Shown one piece after another: positions 1 through 5,435 of a DNA stretch of 6,669 nt. The stretch spans positions 1 through 6,669 of the forward strand of contig JBILOU010000084.1 in the NCBI GenBank assembly GCA_044374295.1, written 5' to 3'. Under the pieces are notes generated by a model. The model saw nothing but the letters and a program-made list of their open reading frames with translations, did not search any database and was not told where the DNA came from. The DNA is from CAIZGX01 sp044374295 (GTDB lineage Bacteria > Bacteroidota > Bacteroidia > Flavobacteriales_D > Sanyastnellaceae). A program made the translations under genes and the position numbers. Position 1 is the first letter of the stretch, and each line of letters starts with the position of its first letter.

Positions 1-1
1 C

Positions 2-295
2 AACGGAAAATCGGAAAGCACCGACAGTCTTTATACCGTTTTAAGCACAACCTTTCCTCCTACGAAAAACAACGACATGTTTTTGTTCTTGTTAGATCTT
101 GAAGGAATAGCCGCCTCTGGCGGAAGCGCATGCAGCAGCGGCGCAACAAGAGGGAGCCACGTATTAGACGCCATTGGTGCGTTGCGCGAAGGACAGACCG
201 CTGTCCGTTTCTCTTTCTCTCGTTACACGACGAAAGAAGAAATAGATTACGCAATAGAAAAGGTTTCTGAAATTTTCGAGGCCGGAAAAATCTAA
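2..295 (+). CDS. Cysteine desulfurase (NifS/IscS family), C-terminal part only
   Basis: This is the last 97 codons of a gene whose start lies before the window; the frame is open from base 2 to the TAA stop. The family is PLP-dependent and cytosolic. It removes sulfur from L-cysteine, carries it as a persulfide on a catalytic Cys, and passes it to Fe-S cluster or thio-cofactor assembly. The diagnostic loop SGGSACSSGATRGSHVL is present, with the catalytic Cys encoded at 131-133, and is followed by the family-typical VRFSFSRYTTKEEID segment. Only 53 residues follow the Cys, fewer than in E. coli IscS, so the C-terminal tail that contacts IscU appears short. That fits the roughly 380-residue NifS-like proteins common in Bacteroidota. 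The PLP lysine and N-terminal half are outside the window, so the exact subgroup (IscS, NifS or a tRNA-thiolation partner) cannot be decided. The gene is convergent with the next one and the two stop codons overlap. Confidence 0.9.
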   Translation, partial: NGKSESTDSLYTVLSTTFPPTKNNDMFLFLLDLEGIAASGGSACSSGATRGSHVLDAIGALREGQTAVRFSFSRYTTKEEIDYAIEKVSEIFEAGKI

Positions 296-1155
296 TTGCA
301 GTTCGTTCCGAACGTGGCAATAAATAGCATCACATCTTCGATGGTGATCACTCCATCTTGATTCATGTCGCCGAAGCACGTGCCTATTAAATCACAACTG
401 CCATCGTCGACATTCGCAATCGGATTGAAGTTGTATGCTGAAGCATTCGTACAACCCGCATACAAACAAGTTCCGTTATCTACCGTGGCCGTCGCGTTGT
501 AATTCGTAGCTGCGCTATTCGTGCATCCAGGAATAACATCGGCAAACACACAAGACCCATCGTCAAACGTTGCTGTAGGCTCGTAATTCAATGCATTCGC
601 ATACTTACATCCGTAGCACGATGAGAAGTCGCATGAACCGTCGTTGGTGTTCGCAACCGGATTGAAATTACAACTCAATGGATTCGTGCAACCGAGTATT
701 GAAAGATCGCACGAGAACGTTCCTTCATAGGTTCCAGCATTGCTAAAGCTTCCGCCTACACGAACGAAATACGTTACACCTGCAGTAACTGGAAAAACCA
801 GATCACTTGCGAAGACCGGATTCACACAAGCATCGTCGTCTTCCGCTATAAAAGTTAAATTTCCACAAGCACCCGAATACGCATGAACGCGCGTATCGTA
901 ATTTGTGTTGTTACTACAAAGACTTACTTCAACCGTTCCACTTCCGAGCGGAGTGAACGTATACCACAGTTGACCTGCAGTACCTTCAAAATTTCCTGAA
1001 TCGAAATTATCTGGAAGAACACCGAGTGTGCTTCCTCCAATTGCTTGACCGCAAATGAGTGTCACTGCATTTGAGCAACTTGTTCCACCCGCCTGACCAA
1101 AAGTCAACTGCGAGATGAACAAGAAGCTCAAGATTGCAACAACATGTTTTTTCAT
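292..1155 (-). CDS. Secreted Cys-repeat protein with a C-terminal dockerin-like EF-hand
   Basis: This 287-residue protein has no named function that I recognise. Residues 1-20 form a signal peptide (MKKHVVAILSFLFISQLTFG, probable cleavage before Q21), so it is exported. Residues about 25-150 look like a PPC-type beta-sandwich (WYTFTP, then NYDTRVHAYSG, then VTAGVTYFVRVGG). Residues 155-254 hold four copies of a 21-residue repeat, GCTN-x-N(F/Y)-x-P/A-A-x-DGSC, starting at G155, G182, G210 and G234, each closed by a Cys. Residues 263-282 are one dockerin-type calcium loop with D263, N265, D267, G268 and D274; true dockerins have two. I see no typical type IX secretion C-terminal domain. The ATG lies 7 bp after the lpd stop with no visible promoter or Shine-Dalgarno between them, so it is probably co-transcribed with lpd. 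A surface, adhesive or structural role is an inference only. Confidence 0.85.
   Translation of the reverse strand: MKKHVVAILSFLFISQLTFGQAGGTSCSNAVTLICGQAIGGSTLGVLPDNFDSGNFEGTAGQLWYTFTPLGSGTVEVSLCSNNTNYDTRVHAYSGACGNLTFIAEDDDACVNPVFASDLVFPVTAGVTYFVRVGGSFSNAGTYEGTFSCDLSILGCTNPLSCNFNPVANTNDGSCDFSSCYGCKYANALNYEPTATFDDGSCVFADVIPGCTNSAATNYNATATVDNGTCLYAGCTNASAYNFNPIANVDDGSCDLIGTCFGDMNQDGVITIEDVMLFIATFGTNCN
394..693 (-). repeat. Four Cys-bracketed 21-residue repeats in the secreted protein
   Basis: Four imperfect coding repeats begin GC(T/K) and end (D/N)G(S/T)C, with start-to-start spacing of 27, 28 and 24 residues. Copies 1 and 4 are closest: NFNPVANTNDGSC against NFNPIANVDDGSC. They also match in DNA, since ttcgcaaccggattgaa (650-666) and ttcgcaatcggattgaa (413-429) differ at one base. 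Such repeats are common in exported Bacteroidota proteins. The paired Cys and Asp/Asn residues suggest small disulfide-closed, perhaps calcium-binding, modules. That role is an inference. Confidence 0.8.
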
Positions 1156-1162
1156 ACTATTC

Positions 1163-2551
1163 TTACAAGTGAATCACCTCGCCGTAAGCAGCAGCTGCCG
1201 CTTCCATAATGGCTTCGCTCATGGTTGGATGAGGGTGAATGGTTTTCACCAATTCCATTCCTGTTGTTTCCAACTTACGCAATGCAACACACTCAGCGAT
1301 CATTTCAGTAACGTTCGCACCAATTAAATGTGCACCCAACAACTCGCCGTATTTCGCATCGAAAATCAATTTCACGAAACCGTCCTTATGTCCAGCGGCA
1401 CTTGCCTTTCCTGATGCACTGAATGGGAACTTACCAATTTTCAATTCGTATCCAGCTTCTTTCGCAGCTTTCTCGGTGTAACCAACGCTCGCAATTTCTG
1501 GAGAGCAGTACGTACAACCTGGGATGTTGTTGTAATCGATAGCTTGTGGGTGGTGACCTGCAATTTTTTCAACGCAAGTAATTCCTTCCGCACTTGCTAC
1601 GTGAGCCAATGACTGACCAGGAACACAGTCACCGATTGCATAATAGCCAGGGATGTTTGTTTGGTAGTATTTGTCTACCATGATTTTTCCTTTGTCGGTA
1701 ACAATACCCACATCTTCCAAACCAATATTTTCAATGTTTGCAACAACACCGGCAGCAGACAACACAACGTCGCATTCGATTACTTGATCACCGCTAGCGG
1801 TTTTAACATGCACTTTACAACCTTTACCTGAAGTATCTACTGAAGTCACTTCTGAAGAAGTATGAATTTCAATTCCCGCAGATTTAAAATTCTTTGCCAA
1901 TGCCTTAGAAACGTCTTCATCTTCAACAGGAACAATATTTGCCGCGTATTCAACAATAGTCACTTTCGTTCCCATTGCATTGTAGAAGTAGGCGAACTCA
2001 ACACCTATAGCACCTGAACCAACAATAACCATTGACTTCGGCTGCTCTGGTAAAGTCATAGCCTCACGATAACCAATAATTTTCTTTCCGTCTTGTGGCA
2101 TGTTCGGCAAGCTACGTGAACGTCCACCTGTTGCGATGATGATATTCTTTCCGCTTACTTCCGACACAGTTCCGTCAGCAGCAGTCACTTGAATCTTCTT
2201 TCCAGCTAGAACTTTTCCAGTTCCCATGATCACATCGATCTTGTTCTTCTTCATTAAGAATTGAACACCCTTACTCATGCCGTCGGCTACGCCACGACTT
2301 CTTTTCACTACACCAGAAAAATCTGCCTTTGCACCGGTAACTTCAATACCGTATTCTTTTGCGTGATTGATATATTCAAAAACCGATGCGCTCTTCAAAA
2401 GAGCTTTGGTTGGAATACAGCCCCAGTTTAAACAGATTCCGCCTAAAGCTTCGCGTTCGATAACAGCTGTTTTCAATCCCAATTGGCTTGCGCGAATCGC
2501 AGTTACATATCCGCCAGGACCGGTTCCTAAAACAATAACATCGTAATTCAT
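1163..2551 (-). CDS. lpdA: Dihydrolipoamide dehydrogenase (E3 subunit)
   Basis: This FAD flavoprotein reoxidises the dihydrolipoyl arm of 2-oxo-acid dehydrogenase complexes and the glycine cleavage system, passing electrons to NAD+ in the cytosol. At 462 residues it has the normal E3 length without an N-terminal lipoyl domain. Visible features in order are the FAD-binding GTGPGG at 9-14; the redox disulfide C40/C45 in GGICLNWGCIPTK; ATGG near 140-143; the NAD-binding GSGAIG at 178-183; the second FAD motif TNIPGYYAIGD ending at D308; and the C-terminal catalytic pair H441 and E446 in HPHPTMSE. The H-to-E spacing equals that of E. coli Lpd. All catalytic residues are present, so it should be active. 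A CTYC motif at 346-349 replaces the more usual VVYT-like segment. The ATG start is followed at once by the Rossmann strand. It is transcribed divergently from adk, and the secreted Cys-repeat gene follows 7 bp after its stop. No E1 or E2 gene is in the window. Confidence 0.97.
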   Translation of the reverse strand: MNYDVIVLGTGPGGYVTAIRASQLGLKTAVIEREALGGICLNWGCIPTKALLKSASVFEYINHAKEYGIEVTGAKADFSGVVKRSRGVADGMSKGVQFLMKKNKIDVIMGTGKVLAGKKIQVTAADGTVSEVSGKNIIIATGGRSRSLPNMPQDGKKIIGYREAMTLPEQPKSMVIVGSGAIGVEFAYFYNAMGTKVTIVEYAANIVPVEDEDVSKALAKNFKSAGIEIHTSSEVTSVDTSGKGCKVHVKTASGDQVIECDVVLSAAGVVANIENIGLEDVGIVTDKGKIMVDKYYQTNIPGYYAIGDCVPGQSLAHVASAEGITCVEKIAGHHPQAIDYNNIPGCTYCSPEIASVGYTEKAAKEAGYELKIGKFPFSASGKASAAGHKDGFVKLIFDAKYGELLGAHLIGANVTEMIAECVALRKLETTGMELVKTIHPHPTMSEAIMEAAAAAYGEVIHL

Positions 2552-2567
2552 AATTTCATTATTTCTG

Positions 2568-2575
2568 CGAAGATA
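2568..2575 (-). promoter_or_regulatory. Probable -7 box of the lpd promoter
   Basis: Read on the minus strand this is TATCTTCG followed by CA, one mismatch from the Bacteroidota -7 consensus TAnnTTTG. It lies 16 bases upstream of the lpd ATG, implying a leader of about a dozen bases. I see no convincing -33 TTTG box at the usual spacing, so the call rests on the -7 match and position. Confidence 0.5.
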
Positions 2576-2617
2576 ATTCAGATGGCCGAAAACACCACGA
2601 AAACCATGCGTGTGTTG

Positions 2618-2625
2618 TACATTTG
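2618..2625 (+). promoter_or_regulatory. Probable -7 box of the adk-obgE promoter
   Basis: TACATTTG matches the Bacteroidota -7 consensus TAnnTTTG exactly. It ends 22 bases before the preferred adk ATG at 2648, predicting transcription start around 2629-2632 and a leader of roughly 15-20 bases. No good TTTG -33 box is visible 19-21 bases upstream. Its position inside the longest open frame argues that the frame before 2648 is not translated. Confidence 0.55.
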
Positions 2626-2647
2626 CAGTTCAATTCAACCCAAAGAC

Positions 2648-3223
2648 ATGATTAACATTGTACTCTTCGGCCCTCCGGGTGCTGGAAAAGGAACCCAAAG
2701 CGAACGTTTGGTGAACAGATATAAGTTGGTGCATTTGAGCACTGGCGACATTTTTCGCAAAAACATTAAAGAAGCTACGGACTTAGGTACGCTTGCTAAA
2801 AGCTACATGGACGCTGGGAATTTGGTTCCCGACGAAGTGACTATCAATATGTTGAAAAGCGAATTGGAAGCCTTTCCAGAAGCGAACGGATTTATTTTCG
2901 ACGGTTTTCCGCGCACTTCTCCTCAAGCTTTGGCGCTTGACGAAATGTTGAAAGAAAAGAACCAAACCATCTCTTGCATGTTGGCCTTGGAAGTTGAAGA
3001 ATCTGAGTTAGAGAAAAGATTGTTGGGTCGCGCTGCCACCTCTGGACGCGCAGACGACGGTGACATTTCAATCGTGCGCAATCGCATTGAAGTGTATAAG
3101 AGAGAGACAGCTCCAGTAGCTCAATATTATAAAGGTCAAGATAAATTTTTTGCAATAGACGGAATTGGTGAGTTGGATGAAATCTCTAATCGCTTATTCA
3201 GTGCAATAGACACGTTAGCATGA
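2648..3223 (+). CDS. adk: Adenylate kinase, short-LID form
   Basis: This cytosolic enzyme interconverts ATP + AMP and 2 ADP, keeping adenine nucleotides in balance. From the ATG at 2648 the protein is 191 residues, the usual size of short-LID adenylate kinases in Bacteroidota. It shows the P-loop GPPGAGKGT (8-16), the AMP-site STGDIFR (31-37) and DGFPRT (85-90), and the LID arginines R128 and R134 in GRAATSGRADD. R146 lies in the RIEVYKRETAP helix. The LID is only a few residues long and has no zinc-type cysteines. The frame stays open upstream to an ATG at 2582, which would add 22 residues. I reject that start because the extension holds a -7 promoter box and the family begins right at the MINIVLFGPPGAGK strand. 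Its stop overlaps the obgE start (ATGA, 3220-3223), so the two are probably translationally coupled. In many Bacteroidota hpt precedes adk; here the upstream neighbour is divergent lpd. Confidence 0.96.
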   Translation: MINIVLFGPPGAGKGTQSERLVNRYKLVHLSTGDIFRKNIKEATDLGTLAKSYMDAGNLVPDEVTINMLKSELEAFPEANGFIFDGFPRTSPQALALDEMLKEKNQTISCMLALEVEESELEKRLLGRAATSGRADDGDISIVRNRIEVYKRETAPVAQYYKGQDKFFAIDGIGELDEISNRLFSAIDTLA

Positions 3224-4221
3224 GCAATTCAAATTTCGTCGATTACGTAAAAATCTGTTGTCGTTCTGGGGCAGGCGGTGCGGGCTCTAGACACATGCAC
3301 AGAGAAAAATTCGTCCCACGTGGAGGTCCTGATGGAGGAAACGGCGGAAGAGGTGGACACATTATTCTTCGTGGAAATCGAAACATCTGGACGCTGCTTC
3401 ACTTAAAGTTTAGAAAGCACGTTATTGCTGAACCAGGCGAAGGCGGAAGTAGTTCACACAAATCAGGTAAGCAAGGCGAAGACGAATATTTGGAAGTGCC
3501 CATTGGCACTATAGCGCGCGACGTTGAAACAGGCGAGGTGCTTTGTGAAATAAACGAAGATGGTCAAGAGTACATCATTGCTAAAGGTGGACGTGGTGGA
3601 TTAGGAAATCACAATTTCAAGACCGCTGTCAATCAAGCGCCAGATTACGCTCAACCCGGTGAACCCGGTGTGGAAGAATGGAAAATTCTTGAATTGAAAG
3701 TTCTTGCCGACGTTGGATTGGTTGGTTTTCCGAATGCTGGAAAATCTACTCTGCTTTCTGTTGTATCTGCCGCCAAGCCTGAGATTGCTGACTATCCGTT
3801 TACGACTCTAGTTCCGAATTTAGGAATGGTGCGTTACCGCAACGACCGCAGTTTTGTTATGGCCGATATTCCTGGAATTATTGAAGGAGCATCGGAAGGA
3901 AAAGGTCTTGGACACCGCTTCCTACGTCACATTGAGCGCAACGCAACGTTGTTGTTCATGGTTCCTTGCGATGCCGATGATATTAAAGCAGAGTATAAAA
4001 TCTTATTGAACGAATTGAAGAAATTCAATCCTGAATTGCTCGACAAACCGCGCATTTTGGCCATTACGAAATGTGATATGATCGACGATGTTATGGAGAA
4101 GCAAATGAAAAAGCTTTTACCTCGCGGCATTAAGCATGTATTCATTTCTGCGGTGGGTCAAAAGAACATCGACGAGTTGAAAGACATTATTTGGGAAAGT
4201 ATTAGTTCGCAAAACGGTTAA
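3220..4221 (+). CDS. obgE: Obg-family GTPase, ribosome assembly factor
   Basis: Obg (CgtA) is an essential cytosolic GTPase that binds 50S ribosomal precursors and links ribosome maturation to stress and nucleotide levels. The 333-residue protein has the Gly-rich Obg fold at about 5-160 (FVPRGGPDGGNGGRGG, 31-46; AKGGRGGLGN, 121-130), then the G domain. Visible G motifs are G1 GFPNAGKST (169-177), the switch I threonines T195/T196 in PFTTL, G3 DIPG (216-219), G4 TKCD (283-286) and G5 SA (310-311). G4 has Thr in place of the textbook Asn of NKxD; I believe such forms occur in related Obg proteins, so it is probably still guanine-specific. The protein stops soon after the G domain, without the extra C-terminal domain of some Obg proteins. 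The ATG overlaps the adk stop by 4 bp. The TAA sits in the centre of a palindrome shared with the convergent OmpA gene, and the two genes abut with no spacer. Confidence 0.97.
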   Translation: MSNSNFVDYVKICCRSGAGGAGSRHMHREKFVPRGGPDGGNGGRGGHIILRGNRNIWTLLHLKFRKHVIAEPGEGGSSSHKSGKQGEDEYLEVPIGTIARDVETGEVLCEINEDGQEYIIAKGGRGGLGNHNFKTAVNQAPDYAQPGEPGVEEWKILELKVLADVGLVGFPNAGKSTLLSVVSAAKPEIADYPFTTLVPNLGMVRYRNDRSFVMADIPGIIEGASEGKGLGHRFLRHIERNATLLFMVPCDADDIKAEYKILLNELKKFNPELLDKPRILAITKCDMIDDVMEKQMKKLLPRGIKHVFISAVGQKNIDELKDIIWESISSQNG

Positions 4222-4232
4222 TTAACCGTTTT
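4211..4232. terminator. Perfect 22-bp palindrome, likely bidirectional terminator
   Basis: The half-site AAAACGGTTAA is followed at once by its exact reverse complement, with the dyad centre between 4221 and 4222. As RNA on either strand it can fold into a 9-bp stem (AAAACGGTT/AACCGTTTT) with an AATT loop, ending in four U residues. The two convergent stop codons, TAA at 4219-4221 (+) and 4222-4224 (-), meet exactly at the centre. It would therefore end both the adk-obgE and the leftward OmpA transcripts. Only three G-C pairs per stem make it modest in strength. A protein-binding operator is an alternative reading. Confidence 0.7.
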
Positions 4233-5361
4233 CGATTAGTTCAAAGCGTTTCTTCAACACTCTAAATTCTACTCTTCTATTTTTCGCGCGACCCTCGTCT
4301 GAATCGTTTGTGGTTGCAGGTTTAGTGGCGCCGAAGTATTTTATTTCCAATCGAGATCGGTCTATGCCTTTCTTCATTAAATAATTTACCACGGCCTCTG
4401 CCCTATTTTTAGAAAGCGTCACGTTGTAATCGTCTTTCCCTCTACTGTCTGTATGTCCTTGCACTTCCAGATACATTGCCTTGTTCTTCTTCAATAAGAC
4501 ATAAACTTCATCCAATTCCCTCTTCGCGCTATCAGTAATATTGAATTTATCGAAGTCAAAGTATATATCATCGAGTCTTATTTCATCGTATTGACTCAAT
4601 TGAAGCGGCGGGTCGAAAACCAAGGATTGAAGGACTTCATTCTCGCATGAGCACTCTTCTTTGGTTCGAACCGGCTTCACCACCACATCGTCTACATACA
4701 AGTAGCTGTAATCTCCCATGCCCTTGTCGTTTCCGGTACTGTGAAGAATTTTCGTCCCCTTATCGCTTTTAAAATTTCCAATTGTAATAAATCTTTCACC
4801 GCCTGAAGCTCTGTAGACATCGCCCATCTTCACCCAACCGTCTTTCTGATCTAGAATGTACAATCGCGGATTTTCAATGGTCGCTTTCATCTCAATGCAA
4901 TTCATTCCCCTTTGGCGAAGTTCTTCGGCGCTTAAAACAATACCACAACCATCGGTTACGAAATTGCAGAGATCGGCTGAAGAGATGCTTATTTCGATAC
5001 ACACTAATTCTCCTGGTTTAAGCGGTCTGCTTAATTCCGAGCTCAAATACTCGCGGTAATTTTTCTTATTGAAGGTGTAGTTCACGAAGCCGGCGTAGGC
5101 CTGTCCAGTTGCTGCATTTTCATTTCCAAAAACATTCTTCGGAACACCAACGGCCTTGCTGCAGCTGTTGAAGTAATCGGGAGTGCCCTGTCCGGGCTGC
5201 TTCCAAGAGACAATGTGTGTGAGTTGACTTTGATTGAAATCGACAGGACAGCCTTGGTGTTCTTCAAAGCTTGAATTCAACACCAAGTTCTGAGCCAAGC
5301 ACGTTAGGTGCATGAAACCCAAAACGGAAAGGAATAAACTGTATCTAATTGATTTCTTCAA
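4222..5361 (-). CDS. Secreted OmpA-family protein with N-terminal jelly-roll-like domain (paralogue 1)
   Basis: This 379-residue exported protein probably tethers the outer membrane or a surface structure to peptidoglycan. Residues 1-23 are a signal peptide (cleavage likely at CLA/QN). Residues 25-232 form a beta-rich domain found before OmpA domains in Bacteroidota (LVLNSSFEE at the start, GTPDYFN, QAYAGF, YREYLSSEL, DYSYLYVDDV). C238-x-C240 precedes a short linker. Residues about 263-366 are a typical OmpA domain: YFDFDKFNITDSA, then GHTDSRG and LSKNRAEAVV, then GRAKNRRVEF. D305 and R320 match the two diaminopimelate-contacting residues of E. coli OmpA, at the same 15-residue spacing. The start codon is TTG: the frame has no ATG between the upstream in-frame TAA and codon 17, and the signal peptide needs this start. 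It follows its paralogue on the same strand, but a terminator lies between them. There is no lipobox around C21. Confidence 0.88.
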   Translation of the reverse strand: MKKSIRYSLFLSVLGFMHLTCLAQNLVLNSSFEEHQGCPVDFNQSQLTHIVSWKQPGQGTPDYFNSCSKAVGVPKNVFGNENAATGQAYAGFVNYTFNKKNYREYLSSELSRPLKPGELVCIEISISSADLCNFVTDGCGIVLSAEELRQRGMNCIEMKATIENPRLYILDQKDGWVKMGDVYRASGGERFITIGNFKSDKGTKILHSTGNDKGMGDYSYLYVDDVVVKPVRTKEECSCENEVLQSLVFDPPLQLSQYDEIRLDDIYFDFDKFNITDSAKRELDEVYVLLKKNKAMYLEVQGHTDSRGKDDYNVTLSKNRAEAVVNYLMKKGIDRSRLEIKYFGATKPATTNDSDEGRAKNRRVEFRVLKKRFELIENG

Positions 5362-5366
5362 CGCAC

Positions 5367-5374
5367 CGAATTTA
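5367..5374 (-). promoter_or_regulatory. Candidate -7 box for OmpA paralogue 1
   Basis: On the minus strand this reads TAAATTCG, one mismatch from TAnnTTTG and close to the TATCTTCG proposed for lpd. It ends only 5 bases before the TTG start, so transcription would begin almost at the start codon, giving a nearly leaderless mRNA. No -33 box is clear; that region falls inside the terminator stem. The evidence is weak and rests mainly on the gene needing a promoter after the terminator. Confidence 0.3.
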
Positions 5375-5376
5375 AC

Positions 5377-5418
5377 GAGAAAACAAAAGGGGAGTGCATA
5401 TTATTGCAGCTCCCCTTT
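5377..5418 (-). terminator. Rho-independent terminator after OmpA paralogue 2
   Basis: The arms AAAGGGGAG (5386-5394) and CTCCCCTTT (5410-5418) pair perfectly over 9 bp. Inside them TGCA (5395-5398) pairs with TGCA (5405-5408) past one bulged G, leaving a 6-base loop. On the minus strand the stem is followed by a T-rich tract, TTTTGTTTTCTCG. On the plus strand the stem is followed by A residues, so it works leftward only. It starts 17 bases past the stop of the upstream OmpA gene and ends just before the next gene's start. Confidence 0.88.
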
Positions 5419-5435
5419 AAAAAGATTGGATATTC

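Noticed and set aside
301..313. Hairpin GTTCG-TTC-CGAAC as a terminator for the desulfurase
   Set aside because: Only a 5-bp stem with no T-tract after it, and it lies in the coding end of the opposing gene.
292..400. Type IX secretion C-terminal sorting domain on the Cys-repeat protein
   Set aside because: The tail is a short EF-hand followed by GTNCN, not the usual roughly 70-residue beta-rich domain ending in a basic strand.
1115..1481. Plus-strand open frames over lpd and the Cys-repeat gene
   Set aside because: They are antisense shadows of strongly conserved genes and have no recognisable domain or start context.
2582..2647. Longer adk starting at 2582
   Set aside because: The extra 22 residues precede a complete Adk fold and overlap a consensus -7 promoter box; ATG at 2648 gives the family's normal length.
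5299..5301. Lipoprotein cysteine at residue 21 of OmpA paralogue 1
   Set aside because: The residues before it (M-H-L-T) do not fit a lipobox, and CLA/QN gives a good signal peptidase I site.
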